Shown one piece after another: positions 56,218-64,000 of a DNA stretch of 64,000 nt (the stretch's first letter is position 1; every line of letters starts with the position of its first letter). Under the pieces are notes generated by a model. It was not told the DNA's origin, ran no database searches, and saw only the letters and a program-made list of their open reading frames with translations. Location of the stretch: NCBI RefSeq assembly GCF_000280495.2, contig NZ_CP018016.1, positions 682,001 to 746,000 on the forward strand, read 5' to 3'. The position numbers and the translations under genes were made by a program. The stretch is from Kosakonia radicincitans DSM 16656. GTDB lineage: Bacteria > Pseudomonadota > Gammaproteobacteria > Enterobacterales > Enterobacteriaceae.

Positions 56218-57405
56218 TTACACGATGCGCTGGAAGCCTGCCACTAAATCTTCAATCAGATCATCAACATTCTCTAAACCGATATGCAGACGGATTAATG
56301 TTCCGCTGAAATCGACGCCGCCATCCGGGCGAATCGCCGCGAGCTGTTCTGGCTGGTTCGCCAGAATCAGGGATTCATAGCCGCCCCATGAATAGGCCAT
56401 GCTGAACAGTTTGAAGTGGTCGAGATATTGCGATAACTCTTCATTACTCAGTCGTTTATTAAGCACGAACGAGAACAGACCGCTGCTGCCGGTGAAGTCG
56501 CGTTTCCAGTATTCATGGCCTTTACTGCCAGGCAGTGCGGGATGGTTAACGCGCGCCACTTGCGGATGCGTTGCCAGCCATTCGGCAATCTTCAGGCTGC
56601 TTTCATGATGCTGACGCAAACGGACGCCCAGCGTACGCAGACCCCGGCTGGTCATATAGGCGGTGTCGGCATCGACCATTTGTCCCATCAGGTAGGCATT
56701 TTCGCGCAGCTGTTCCCAACAACGTGCATTGGATACCGCCGTACCGATCATGCCGTCGGAGTGGCCAATCAGATATTTAGTGGCGGCCTGAATGGAGATA
56801 TCAATGTCGAATTCCAGCGCCTTAAACAGGATCCCCGCCGCCCAGGTGTTATCGATCATGATGATCGCCTCTGGCGCGACGCTTCTTACCGCCTGAACGA
56901 TGGCCGGAACGTCGTGGACTTCCATGGTGATTGAACCGGGAGATTCGAGAAATACCACTTTGGTGTTGGGCTGGATCAGCTTGACGATACTGGCGCCGAT
57001 CAGCGGGTCAAACCAACTGGTAGTGACGCCTAGTTTGGCGAGAATTTTGGTGCAGAAATCCTGGCTTGGCTCGTAGGCCGTGTTGGTCATCAACACATGA
57101 TCGCCCTGTTCGACAAACGCCAGAATGGTATTGGCCACCGCTGCCGCTCCGCAGGGGAAGAGCGCACAGCCCGCACCGCCTTCAAGTTCGCACATCGCTT
57201 CCTGTAATGAGAAGTGCGTCAGTGTACCGCGACGGCCGTAAAACAATTCACCATTGGCGCGATTGCGCGTGGCATGTTTTTTGGCTTCAACCGTGTCGAA
57301 TACCAGTGAAGACGCGCGCTGGATAACGCTGTTCACCGAACCCTGCGTGTATTTTTTACTGCGCCCTGCGTTTACCAGAGCGGTATCTATATGCTTCGCC
57401 GTCAT
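56218..57405 (-). CDS. metC: Cystathionine beta-lyase
   Basis: This 395-residue PLP enzyme splits cystathionine into homocysteine, pyruvate and ammonia in methionine synthesis. The PLP lysine is in [13 protein letters not shown] (about residue 210). Other landmarks are [21 protein letters not shown] and [12 protein letters not shown] run of MetJ-type boxes lies about 20 bp upstream of the start, so repression by S-adenosylmethionine-bound MetJ is expected. It is divergent from exbBD. Confidence 0.96.
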   Translation of the reverse strand: MTAKHIDTALVNAGRSKKYTQGSVNSVIQRASSLVFDTVEAKKHATRNRANGELFYGRRGTLTHFSLQEAMCELEGGAGCALFPCGAAAVANTILAFVEQGDHVLMTNTAYEPSQDFCTKILAKLGVTTSWFDPLIGASIVKLIQPNTKVVFLESPGSITMEVHDVPAIVQAVRSVAPEAIIMIDNTWAAGILFKALEFDIDISIQAATKYLIGHSDGMIGTAVSNARCWEQLRENAYLMGQMVDADTAYMTSRGLRTLGVRLRQHHESSLKIAEWLATHPQVARVNHPALPGSKGHEYWKRDFTGSSGLFSFVLNKRLSNEELSQYLDHFKLFSMAYSWGGYESLILANQPEQLAAIRPDGGVDFSGTLIRLHIGLENVDDLIEDLVAGFQRIV

Positions 57406-57424
57406 TGTTGCTCAACCTGTTTTT

Positions 57425-57448
57425 ATACGTCTGGATGTCCAGACTACC
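57425..57448 (-). promoter_or_regulatory. MetJ operator (tandem met boxes) of metC
   Basis: Three adjacent 8-bp units, ATACGTCT, GGATGTCC and AGACTACC, match the met-box consensus AGACGTCT at 7, 5 and 5 positions. Tandem placement 20-43 bp upstream of metC fits cooperative MetJ binding. Confidence 0.7.
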
Positions 57449-57575
57449 ATGATTGCGCATTGATGCATCGCCATGTTGGCGGCTGAGCGTTAATTTTTTC
57501 GCATTCCGTGCCTTGCGCGGCGGTTTGCTGTGTTAGCGCAAAGAAACAGGCTTCTCTTTACGGCACTATGTAAAT

Positions 57576-57594
57576 ACTAATGAGAACCACTATC
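57576..57594. promoter_or_regulatory. Fur-box-like site upstream of exbB
   Basis: ACTAATGAGAACCACTATC matches the Fur consensus at 14 of 19 positions and lies about 64 bp before the exbB start, near the likely promoter. exbBD is iron-regulated in E. coli. Confidence 0.6.
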
Positions 57595-57657
57595 AATTCG
57601 GTGGCATTTTGATATTATTACGCGCAGATTTTGTGATTTGCGTCTCGGAGATACACA

Positions 57658-58389
57658 GTGGGTAATAATTTGATGCAGACGGATCTATCCGTGTGGGGTA
57701 TGTATCACCATGCCGACATCGTCGTAAAAATTGTGATGATCGGCCTGATTCTCGCGTCAGTCGTTACATGGGCGCTGTTCTTCAGTAAAAGCGCGGAGAT
57801 GATCTCGCAGAAGCGCCGCCTTAAGCGCGAGCAGCAGAAACTGGCTGAAGCGCGTTCTTTGGATCAGGCCAGCGAAATTGCCTCCTCTTTCCACGCCAGA
57901 AGTCTGAGCCTGTCATTAATTAATGAAGCCCAGAATGAACTGGAGTTATCCGCAGGCAGCGAAGACAACGAAGGCATTAAAGAGCGTACCGGTTTCCGCC
58001 TCGAACGCCGTGTTGCGGCGACAGGCCGCCATATGGGGCGCGGCAACGGCTATCTCGCGACGATTGGCGCGATTTCACCGTTTATTGGCCTGTTTGGTAC
58101 GGTCTGGGGCATCATGAACAGCTTTATTGGTATTGCGCAGACGCAGACCACTAACCTTGCTGTTGTGGCACCCGGTATCGCAGAAGCGCTGCTGGCAACG
58201 GCTATCGGCCTGGTAGCGGCAATTCCGGCGGTGGTAATTTATAACGTCTTTGCCCGCATGATTGGCAATTACAAAGCTATGCTTGGCGATGTTGCTGCAC
58301 AGGTTCTGCTGCTGCAAAGCCGCGATCTTGACCTGGCGGCCAGCAATGCGCAGCCGGTTCGCGCCGCGTCGAAATTACGTGTAGGTTGA
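57658..58389 (+). CDS. exbB: TonB-system proton channel subunit ExbB
   Basis: This 243-residue inner-membrane protein has three spans: one near the N-terminus (about 22-42) and two close together (about 134-156 and 175-197). Highly conserved sequences are [21 protein letters not shown] and [21 protein letters not shown]. With ExbD and TonB it couples the proton gradient to outer-membrane uptake of siderophores and B12. The start is GTG, giving [14 protein letters not shown] as in E. coli. It is followed by exbD six bases later. Confidence 0.96.
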   Translation: MGNNLMQTDLSVWGMYHHADIVVKIVMIGLILASVVTWALFFSKSAEMISQKRRLKREQQKLAEARSLDQASEIASSFHARSLSLSLINEAQNELELSAGSEDNEGIKERTGFRLERRVAATGRHMGRGNGYLATIGAISPFIGLFGTVWGIMNSFIGIAQTQTTNLAVVAPGIAEALLATAIGLVAAIPAVVIYNVFARMIGNYKAMLGDVAAQVLLLQSRDLDLAASNAQPVRAASKLRVG

Positions 58390-58395
58390 TTCTCC

Positions 58396-58821
58396 ATGGC
58401 AATGCGTCTTAATGAAAACCTGGATGATAACGGCGAAATGCATGAAATTAACGTGACGCCGTTTATCGACGTTATGTTGGTGCTGCTGATTATCTTTATG
58501 GTGGCCGCGCCGCTTGCCACCGTTGATGTAAAAGTGAATCTTCCGGCCTCTACCAGCCAGCCGCAGCCGCGTCCGGAAAAACCGGTCTACCTGTCGGTGA
58601 AAGCGGATAACACCATGTTCATCGGCAACGATCCGGTAACCGACGAGACGATGGTTAACCAGCTCAATGCTGTGACGGAAGGTAAAAAGGACACCACGAT
58701 CTTCTTCCGTGCGGATAAAACCGTGGATTACGAGACGATGATGAAAGTGATGGATACCCTGCATCAGGCGGGCTATCTCAAAATCGGTCTGGTGGGCGAA
58801 GAGACGGTTAAAGCACACTAA
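58396..58821 (+). CDS. exbD: TonB-system subunit ExbD
   Basis: The 141-residue protein has one N-terminal membrane helix, in which INVTPFIDVMLVLLIIF carries the essential proton-path aspartate (Asp25), and a periplasmic domain that contacts TonB. It starts seven bases after the exbB stop and shares its Fur-controlled promoter. A strong terminator follows. Confidence 0.96.
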   Translation: MAMRLNENLDDNGEMHEINVTPFIDVMLVLLIIFMVAAPLATVDVKVNLPASTSQPQPRPEKPVYLSVKADNTMFIGNDPVTDETMVNQLNAVTEGKKDTTIFFRADKTVDYETMMKVMDTLHQAGYLKIGLVGEETVKAH

Positions 58822-58841
58822 ACGCGGTGCTGATAAGCGAG

Positions 58842-58868
58842 AAAAGCTGGCAAAGGCCAGCTTTTTTT
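58842..58868 (+). terminator. Rho-independent terminator of exbBD
   Basis: AAAGCTGG/CCAGCTTT arms with a CAAAGG loop are followed by TTTTT, 21 bp after the exbD stop. Confidence 0.88.
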
Positions 58869-58905
58869 ATATCGGATATATGAAGGAATAAAAAAAGCGA
58901 CACGC

Positions 58906-59370
58906 TTATTTTAATTTTGTGCCTGCGGTTTTTTCTTGCTTCTCCGGCGCGGTTTTTTGGTTGCCTGATTCTGGCGCGACGGTGGTGACCGTCGTCGTAT
59001 GGTATTCGCCGTCGCTGAGTTTGCGGCTCAGGCGCAGCGTCGCGGTTTCCCGCGCCAGTAAATGCTGGTAGTTAGCCTCCAGCCGCCCCATGATTTTGTC
59101 GCGCAGTTCCGGCTTTAGCTCGATGATGGCATTGATCACCGCGCCGTAAATTTCCTCTTTCACCTGTAACGGGTAGATTTCACGGCGGTTCTGCCATTTC
59201 AGGCGCACAAGCGCCGCAGGAATGGAAACCAGCTCATGGGCAATACGGGCAATGGTTTCATTTTTACTGAGTATCAGCGCCTCTTTATTGTGCTCTAAGA
59301 TAAATTCATCGCTATTTTTGTCATTTAAAGTTAAATAAACATTATTATCGACATCGCTCACGTTATTCAT
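58906..59370 (-). CDS. Unrecognised 154-residue cytoplasmic protein, second of a coupled pair
   Basis: I do not recognise this protein. It has no signal peptide or membrane span. The N-terminal part is acidic with many Asn/Asp residues (NNVSDVDNNVYLTLNDKNSD). A mixed helical middle follows (LILSKNETIARIAHELVSIP), then a region rich in Leu/Arg (LEANYQHLLARETATLRLS), and the C-terminal tail is disordered and Lys/Glu/Thr-rich. The ATG at 59370 overlaps the end of the upstream gene by eight bases, so translation is coupled. Base composition is lower in GC than in neighbouring core genes at its 5' end, suggesting acquisition. The Thr-Val-rich TTTVTTVAP stretch has no clear meaning. Confidence 0.68.
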   Translation of the reverse strand: MNNVSDVDNNVYLTLNDKNSDEFILEHNKEALILSKNETIARIAHELVSIPAALVRLKWQNRREIYPLQVKEEIYGAVINAIIELKPELRDKIMGRLEANYQHLLARETATLRLSRKLSDGEYHTTTVTTVAPESGNQKTAPEKQEKTAGTKLK

Positions 59371-59767
59371 CCCCAAGCTTATAAAATAGTGGCCCGTCCT
59401 TTTCGCGAGTAATCAGGTTAAGCCAAATCTCATTCCCGTTTTCATTAATTTGCTGCGTTTTTTCGGTAATTATTTGGCTTAATGCCTGGGGTTCAATCTC
59501 GCCCTCTTCCTGTAAGTCATTAAGCAGACGAGCGAATGTCTCGATTTTTACTACCCGCAGCAGACGCTCTTTTATATGGCGATCACGCTCTTCAAGTAAC
59601 ATATTTCTTGACTGCCCACCGCGGCTGGCATTAGCTAATATATCGTTGGCATGATCGTCGAGGGTTGTTTTCCCCTGAGCTAAATTAGCTTCTGTTCCTT
59701 CTTCTCCAGGGCTGGTTTCAGCAGTAGAAATATGAAATCGTGCCGGGACAAGATTCTCGGGAAGCAT
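59363..59767 (-). CDS. Unrecognised 134-residue acidic protein, first of a coupled pair
   Basis: I do not recognise the family. The protein has no signal peptide or membrane segment. An acidic, probably flexible N-terminus (ETSPGEEGTEANLAQGKTT) precedes a helical region (LLEERDRHIKERLLRVVKIETFARLLNDLQEEGEI). An AAGGAC ribosome-binding site lies 6 bp before the ATG, good evidence for a real gene. It overlaps the next gene by eight bases. The pair diverges from the 168-residue membrane-anchored protein at 59870. The three may form an accessory unit between exbD and yqhA. Confidence 0.68.
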   Translation of the reverse strand: MLPENLVPARFHISTAETSPGEEGTEANLAQGKTTLDDHANDILANASRGGQSRNMLLEERDRHIKERLLRVVKIETFARLLNDLQEEGEIEPQALSQIITEKTQQINENGNEIWLNLITREKDGPLFYKLGDE

Positions 59768-59869
59768 TTCTAATGTCCTTTAATATCAACAAGGAAGAGG
59801 GAGTGCGGGCGTGAGGTTCGTTGACAATATCACGGCGCACTTTTAAAATCAAAAAAAAGGAGCCTGCTC

Positions 59870-60376
59870 ATGAACAGTATTTTTTATTCTGTTATTGCTA
59901 TATTGCTGCTGACGGGCGGCGTACTTTTATTGATGCGTGAGTACAATAAAAAAACTCCCCTTAGTGAAATTGACAATCGCCCTCCGCAGTATCAGCCATT
60001 GTCGAAAGAGGAGGGCGAAGATCATTTCTCGGTATTAATGAACGCGATTACTCCGGTATGGTACTGGCGCGTCAACCATGAATATATTGATTTTCTTCAT
60101 GCGACAATTAAACGTATGAACATGGCGGAATTAAATAGTACGCCGGGTTTATTTGAAGCACAGCGTCGCTGTAGCGATCTCAATTCAGCGGTGTATAAGT
60201 ATTACGACAATATAAAAAAACGCTGTATCAACGGTGAAAAAGTCTCGCAGTCCGATCTGGATGTCCTCAATCTGCGCCAGTGTTTTCGCGAGTTCAGTAT
60301 GGAAGCTTATCCGGCGCTGGTGGTGCTGGTCTGGCCTGAGAATCAGCGGCCATGGGTGAACCCGGAGGATGTGTAA
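59870..60376 (+). CDS. Unrecognised membrane-anchored protein (168 residues)
   Basis: Residues about 4-22 (IFYSVIAILLLTGGVLLLM) form a single N-terminal membrane anchor. The remainder is hydrophilic and probably cytoplasmic, with YWRVNHEYIDFLHATIKRMNM, a Cys-containing RRCSDLNSAVYKYYDNIKKRC and a Trp/Pro-rich C-terminus (VLVWPENQRPW). An AAAGGAG site precedes the ATG. I know of no family. It is divergent from the two-gene unit on the minus strand and is followed by yqhA 87 bp later. Confidence 0.7.
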   Translation: MNSIFYSVIAILLLTGGVLLLMREYNKKTPLSEIDNRPPQYQPLSKEEGEDHFSVLMNAITPVWYWRVNHEYIDFLHATIKRMNMAELNSTPGLFEAQRRCSDLNSAVYKYYDNIKKRCINGEKVSQSDLDVLNLRQCFREFSMEAYPALVVLVWPENQRPWVNPEDV

Positions 60377-60457
60377 CCCCGCCAGGCCGGGTGTTGCAAA
60401 TTGTTTGCCATCCTGAGATATACTGGGCGTCGGTTTCGCTATCTGACAGGACACTAA

Positions 60458-60958
<501 letters not shown>

Positions 60959-60978
60959 TAAAAACCGCAAGAGAGTTG

Positions 60979-61012
60979 AAAGCCGGGCAAGCAGCGCTAC
61001 CCGGCTTTTTTG
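60979..61012. terminator. Terminator between yqhA and gpr (convergent)
   Basis: AAAGCCGGG/CCCGGCTTT arms with a 12-nt loop, followed by TTTT on the right and preceded by GTTGAAA on the left, could serve both genes. Confidence 0.85.
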
Positions 61013-62053
61013 TTACTTATCTGACGATGCCTGCCACAGATTCAACTCGCCGTCGGCAACATGTTGATCGATTTGCGCCAGTTCCTCTTCACTGAACGTC
61101 AGGTTATTCAGCGCCAGTACGTTCTCTTCAATCTGCTCCGGACGGCTTGCGCCAATCAGCACGGAGGTAACGCGCTGATCTTTCAATAACCAGCTCAACG
61201 CCATTTGCGCCATCGACTGCCCACGATGTTGCGCCATCTCATTGAGTAACCGCAGGCTGTTGAGGTTGCTCTCTGTCAGCATTTTCTCCGTCAAACCGCG
61301 CACTTTCTTGCCTTCACGCTGCATACGGGAACCTTCCGGAATGCCGTTCAGGTATTTGCCGGTCAACAGCCCCTGCGCCAGCGGGGTAAACGCGATACAT
61401 CCCACGCCATTATCTTCCAGCGTATCGAGCAGGCCGGTTTTGTCGACCCAGCGGTTCAGCAGGTTGTACGAAGGCTGATGGATAAGTAGCGGGATCTTCC
61501 ACTCGCGCAGCAACGCTGCCATCTGTTGCGTACGTTCAGTGGAGTAAGAAGAGATGCCGACGTACAGCGCTTTACCGCTTTGCACCGCCTGGGCGAGCGC
61601 TGCTGCGGTCTCTTCCATCGGCGTTTTTTCATCTACGCGGTGCGAATAAAAAATATCCACGTATTCAACGCCCATGCGTTTCAGGCTCTGATCGAGGCTG
61701 GCCAGCAGGTATTTACGTGAGCCGCCGGAACCATACGGGCCAGGCCACATATCGTAGCCAGCCTTGGTGGAGATAATGATTTCGTCGCGATAAGCGGCAA
61801 AGTCATCGCGCAGCAGGCGACCAAAATTCTCTTCCGCACTGCCCGCCGGCGGCCCGTAGTTGTTGGCTAAATCAAAGTGGGTAATGCCAAGGTCAAACGC
61901 TTTACGCAGCAGGGCGCGTTGCGAGTCCCGCGCCTGCCCATAACCAAAACTGTGCCACAAACCGAGGGAAAGCGCGGGTAGTTGCAGGCCGCTTTTACCG
62001 CAGTATCGATACTGCATCTGTTCGTAGCGATTCGGATTGGCGAAACCGGGCAT
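61013..62053 (-). CDS. gpr: L-glyceraldehyde 3-phosphate reductase
   Basis: This 346-residue aldo-keto reductase (YghZ) of the AKR14/Kv-beta-like group reduces L-glyceraldehyde 3-phosphate and methylglyoxal with NADPH. The tetrad is visible in THFDLANNYGPP (Asp/Tyr), ISTKAGY (Lys) and IFYSHRVDE (His). Cofactor motifs near the C-terminus are VLIGASRPEQIEENVLAL. It is almost identical to E. coli YghZ, with an AGGAGACAT ribosome-binding site at the start. It is divergent from yghX. Confidence 0.95.
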   Translation of the reverse strand: MPGFANPNRYEQMQYRYCGKSGLQLPALSLGLWHSFGYGQARDSQRALLRKAFDLGITHFDLANNYGPPAGSAEENFGRLLRDDFAAYRDEIIISTKAGYDMWPGPYGSGGSRKYLLASLDQSLKRMGVEYVDIFYSHRVDEKTPMEETAAALAQAVQSGKALYVGISSYSTERTQQMAALLREWKIPLLIHQPSYNLLNRWVDKTGLLDTLEDNGVGCIAFTPLAQGLLTGKYLNGIPEGSRMQREGKKVRGLTEKMLTESNLNSLRLLNEMAQHRGQSMAQMALSWLLKDQRVTSVLIGASRPEQIEENVLALNNLTFSEEELAQIDQHVADGELNLWQASSDK

Positions 62054-62217
62054 GATGTCTCCTTTCTTATCTGGCTTTTATATGAAAATCGAAACAGCGT
62101 TTTTATCTTACGTCCGTTTTCTGCTTATCAAAAGGTTATGGTTATATCTGCGCATTTTTTGGGCAAGAACCGTAACGCTATGCTTTGCTTAGAATGGCTA
62201 AATGGAGGAGACAGAGA

Positions 62218-63105
62218 ATGACGCGTTTGACAGCGAAAGATTTCCCGCAAGAGTTGCTCGACTACTATGATTACTACGCGCACGGCAAGATCAACAAGCG
62301 CGAGTTTTTACAGATAGCTGGCAAATACACGGTCGGCGGCATGACCGCGCTGGCGTTGTTCAACCTGCTAAAGCCCAACTACGCGCTGGCAACGCAGGTC
62401 GAATTTACCGATCCGGATATTCGCCCCGAGTACATTACCTATCCCTCGTCCAACGGTCACGGTGAGGTTCGCGGTTATCTGGTTAAACCGACAAAAGCGA
62501 CGGGTAAAGTGCCAGCCGTAGTGGTGGTACATGAAAATCGCGGGCTGAATCCGTATATCGAAGATGTTGCCCGCCGCGTTGCCAAAGCCGGTTACATCGC
62601 GCTGGCTCCGGATGGTTTAAGCTCCGTTGGCGGCTATCCCGGCAATGATGATGAAGGACGCGAGCTGCAACAAAAAGTCGATCCTACAAAACTGATGAAT
62701 GACTTCTTTGCCGCCATTGAGTTTCTGCAAAAGCATCCGGATGCCACTGGCAAAGTAGGCATCACCGGCTTTTGTTATGGCGGCGGCGTTGCTAACGCAG
62801 CGGCGGTTGCTTACCCGGAGCTGGCCTGTGCGGTGCCGTTTTATGGCCGCCAGCCGCCAGTCGACGGGGTGGCAAAAATCAAGGCGCCGTTACTGCTCCA
62901 CTACGCTGCGCTGGACAAAAACATTAACGAAGGCTGGCCTGCCTATGAACAGGCGCTGAAGGCCAACCACAAGGTGTTTGAAGCTTACATCTACCCGGCC
63001 GTTAACCACGGTTTTCATAACGATTCAACGCCGCGCTACGATCGTGCGGCGGCGGAACTGGCCTGGCAACGAACCCTTGGATGGTTTGAAAAATATCTGC
63101 ATTGA
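62218..63105 (+). CDS. yghX: Dienelactone hydrolase family protein YghX, apparently exported
   Basis: This 295-residue alpha/beta hydrolase has motifs VVVVHENRGLNPYIEDVARRVA, the nucleophile elbow GFCYGGGVAN (Cys instead of Ser, the dienelactone-hydrolase type), an acid in LLHYAALDKNI and the catalytic His in NHGFHND. Residues 24-58 look like a Tat-type signal with Lys-Arg in place of Arg-Arg (INKREFLQIAGKY), then a hydrophobic core (TVGGMTALALFNLL) and a YALA cut site. The ATG at 62218 has GGAGGAG 7 bp upstream; an upstream frame is rejected. The gene is broken in E. coli K-12, as I recall, but intact here. Substrate unknown. Confidence 0.88.
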   Translation: MTRLTAKDFPQELLDYYDYYAHGKINKREFLQIAGKYTVGGMTALALFNLLKPNYALATQVEFTDPDIRPEYITYPSSNGHGEVRGYLVKPTKATGKVPAVVVVHENRGLNPYIEDVARRVAKAGYIALAPDGLSSVGGYPGNDDEGRELQQKVDPTKLMNDFFAAIEFLQKHPDATGKVGITGFCYGGGVANAAAVAYPELACAVPFYGRQPPVDGVAKIKAPLLLHYAALDKNINEGWPAYEQALKANHKVFEAYIYPAVNHGFHNDSTPRYDRAAAELAWQRTLGWFEKYLH

Positions 63106-63864
63106 GTGGATCGTTCCTGAAAAAATAGCAGGGAATCTCCATTGGCTGAATGTATCGTTAATCGGTAATTATTGATTTATAACTTTATAAGATGGATTTA
63201 TTGTCGATTTTTATGCTGTTAAGTGGCGAATGACACATTCTGTAAAGATAATGGCGCATTTTTATTATCCGGTTTGCAAGTAAAACTGCGCTATTAATTT
63301 ACGTTAGGTGCTCTCGTTCTTCTGCGAAAATTCCTGGATAAATGTCTGCGAAAAATCTTTCGGGCGAAATGCCAGTGAGCGATCGGAAATAGCACGGATG
63401 CCGCGCTGAATATAAATATTTCTTCTCGCTGCGGCTGAAACCGGGCGTATGATAGCGTTCGTAAGTTCACTGCTGTATCGCTTCAGGCCTGTATTCATGC
63501 GGCTTACGGCGATGTTTCCGCGTCAGTAAGTGTGTAAAAACATCACAATGGTCAGAATGATAAATAATTAGTTAACCATACTTAAAATAAATTTTAATAC
63601 TCCTTAATCATCATTTTTATTTGTTGTAAAAAACCTTTTTCCATTATTAATGGCATTATTTTCCTGCGTTTTTTTATTCATTTTTTAACTTTTTAAAAAT
63701 TCTTATTTTAACTTTCGGTAACATTTTAATTTTTCTTTTTTTATATATAAACGAGGGAATTCTCTTTTCCGTCTTATTAATTAAAGATTTTTAAATCATT
63801 ACCTAAAGAAATAATTAGCTGATTAATTTTTATTTTCATTTTGTTAAAAAACAATAGGTTATGT
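63106..63864. other. Gene-free region, strongly AT-rich from about 63540
   Basis: No convincing gene, RNA or repeat is seen. A 64-codon frame on the minus strand (63304-63498) lacks a ribosome-binding site and a recognisable product. From 63540 on the sequence is very AT-rich, with long A and T tracts, the composition expected of H-NS-silenced acquired DNA or of a promoter region for a gene beyond the window. Confidence 0.5.
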
Positions 63865-64000
63865 TTATTTATTGTAAATAAATGCCGTGGTGATGACAAC
63901 GATTAATAACCCAATGATGAGACGGAATAAGATTCTGTACGGCCCCGATGCAGGCTGACGAAAAAAGAGAAGGGTGAAATTTTTTTTATCATTTTTTTCA
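63865..64000 (-). CDS. Possible 3' end of a small membrane protein (partial)
   Basis: An open minus-strand frame of at least 45 codons enters from the right edge and ends at a TAA (63865-63867). It encodes a basic region and then a hydrophobic segment (RILFRLIIGLLIVVITTAFIY), which would be a C-terminal membrane anchor preceded by positive residues. The GC content of this short piece exceeds that of its AT-rich surroundings, which favours coding. The start lies outside the window, no family is recognised, and coding status is uncertain. Confidence 0.35.
   Translation of the reverse strand, partial: EKNDKKNFTLLFFRQPASGPYRILFRLIIGLLIVVITTAFIYNK

Noticed and set aside
63304..63498. 64-codon minus-strand frame
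   Set aside because: No ribosome-binding site, no family and no conserved neighbour; coding cannot be supported.

Overview
The window is chromosomal DNA from a member of the Enterobacteriaceae outside Escherichia; Kosakonia, Enterobacter, Klebsiella and Raoultella are the obvious candidates, but the sequence alone does not let me choose. The backbone follows the E. coli order glnE-hldE-ubiK-ribB-zupT-ygiD-(ygiC-ygiB-tolC)-nudF-yqiB-cpdA-yqiA-parE ... ygiN-mdaB-qseC-qseB-ygiW-parC-plsC-ftsP-ygiQ-dkgA-yqhD-yqhC-yghB-metC-exbB-exbD-yqhA-gpr-yghX. The proteins align closely with the E. coli ones from memory. Four accessory blocks interrupt this backbone.

Layout: (1) 1-6.7 kb is core: the glnE 3' end, hldE, ubiK, an FMN riboswitch with ribB, a 57-codon-scale small membrane protein, zupT with a Fur-box-like site, and ygiD. 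(2) 7.0-9.9 kb is an orphan TRAP transporter (dctP, dctQ, dctM) between ygiD and ygiC. (3) 10-18 kb is core: ygiC, ygiB, tolC and the nudF-yqiB-cpdA-yqiA-parE run. (4) 18.1-32.8 kb is a histidine-utilisation (hut) locus without a canonical hutH. hutU-hutI-hutG lie on the minus strand, hutC-hutD are separate, and hutF gives the five-step route through N-formylglutamate. Embedded in it is an eight-gene plus-strand operon: a four-component betaine-type ABC importer, a histidine-ammonia-lyase homologue that has lost the Ala-Ser-Gly triad that forms the MIO cofactor, a class III CoA-transferase, a 3-hydroxyacyl-CoA dehydrogenase and an enoyl-CoA hydratase. HutC-type operators (TGTA-N2-TACA palindromes) sit in front of both hut promoters and this operon.

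(5) 32.9-35.9 kb is a minus-strand stress-type group: an alpha/beta hydrolase, a Xi-class glutathione transferase, a DoxX protein and a LysR regulator. (6) 35.9-41.4 kb is a glucuronide-type oligosaccharide locus: AraC regulator, DUF2264 protein, LacY-type symporter and GH88 unsaturated glucuronyl hydrolase. It ends at a REP-like hairpin. (7) 41.4-58.8 kb is core: ygiN to exbD, with MetJ and Fur sites between metC and exbB. (8) 58.9-60.4 kb holds three unrecognised small genes, then yqhA, gpr and yghX, and finally an AT-rich tail from about 63.5 kb with the 3' end of one possible membrane-protein gene.

The most interesting part is 22.3-30.1 kb. The lyase lacks the MIO triad, and the residues aligned with the HutH catalytic Asn and Tyr are Ser and Leu. 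It is therefore more like ergothionase (which expels trimethylamine from a histidine betaine without MIO) than histidine ammonia-lyase. Together with a betaine-type importer and CoA-dependent side-chain enzymes under HutC operators, this suggests a pathway for ergothioneine, hercynine or a related imidazole betaine. Its acrylate product would either enter HutU or be activated with CoA and beta-oxidised. The substrate and the CoA branch are inference.
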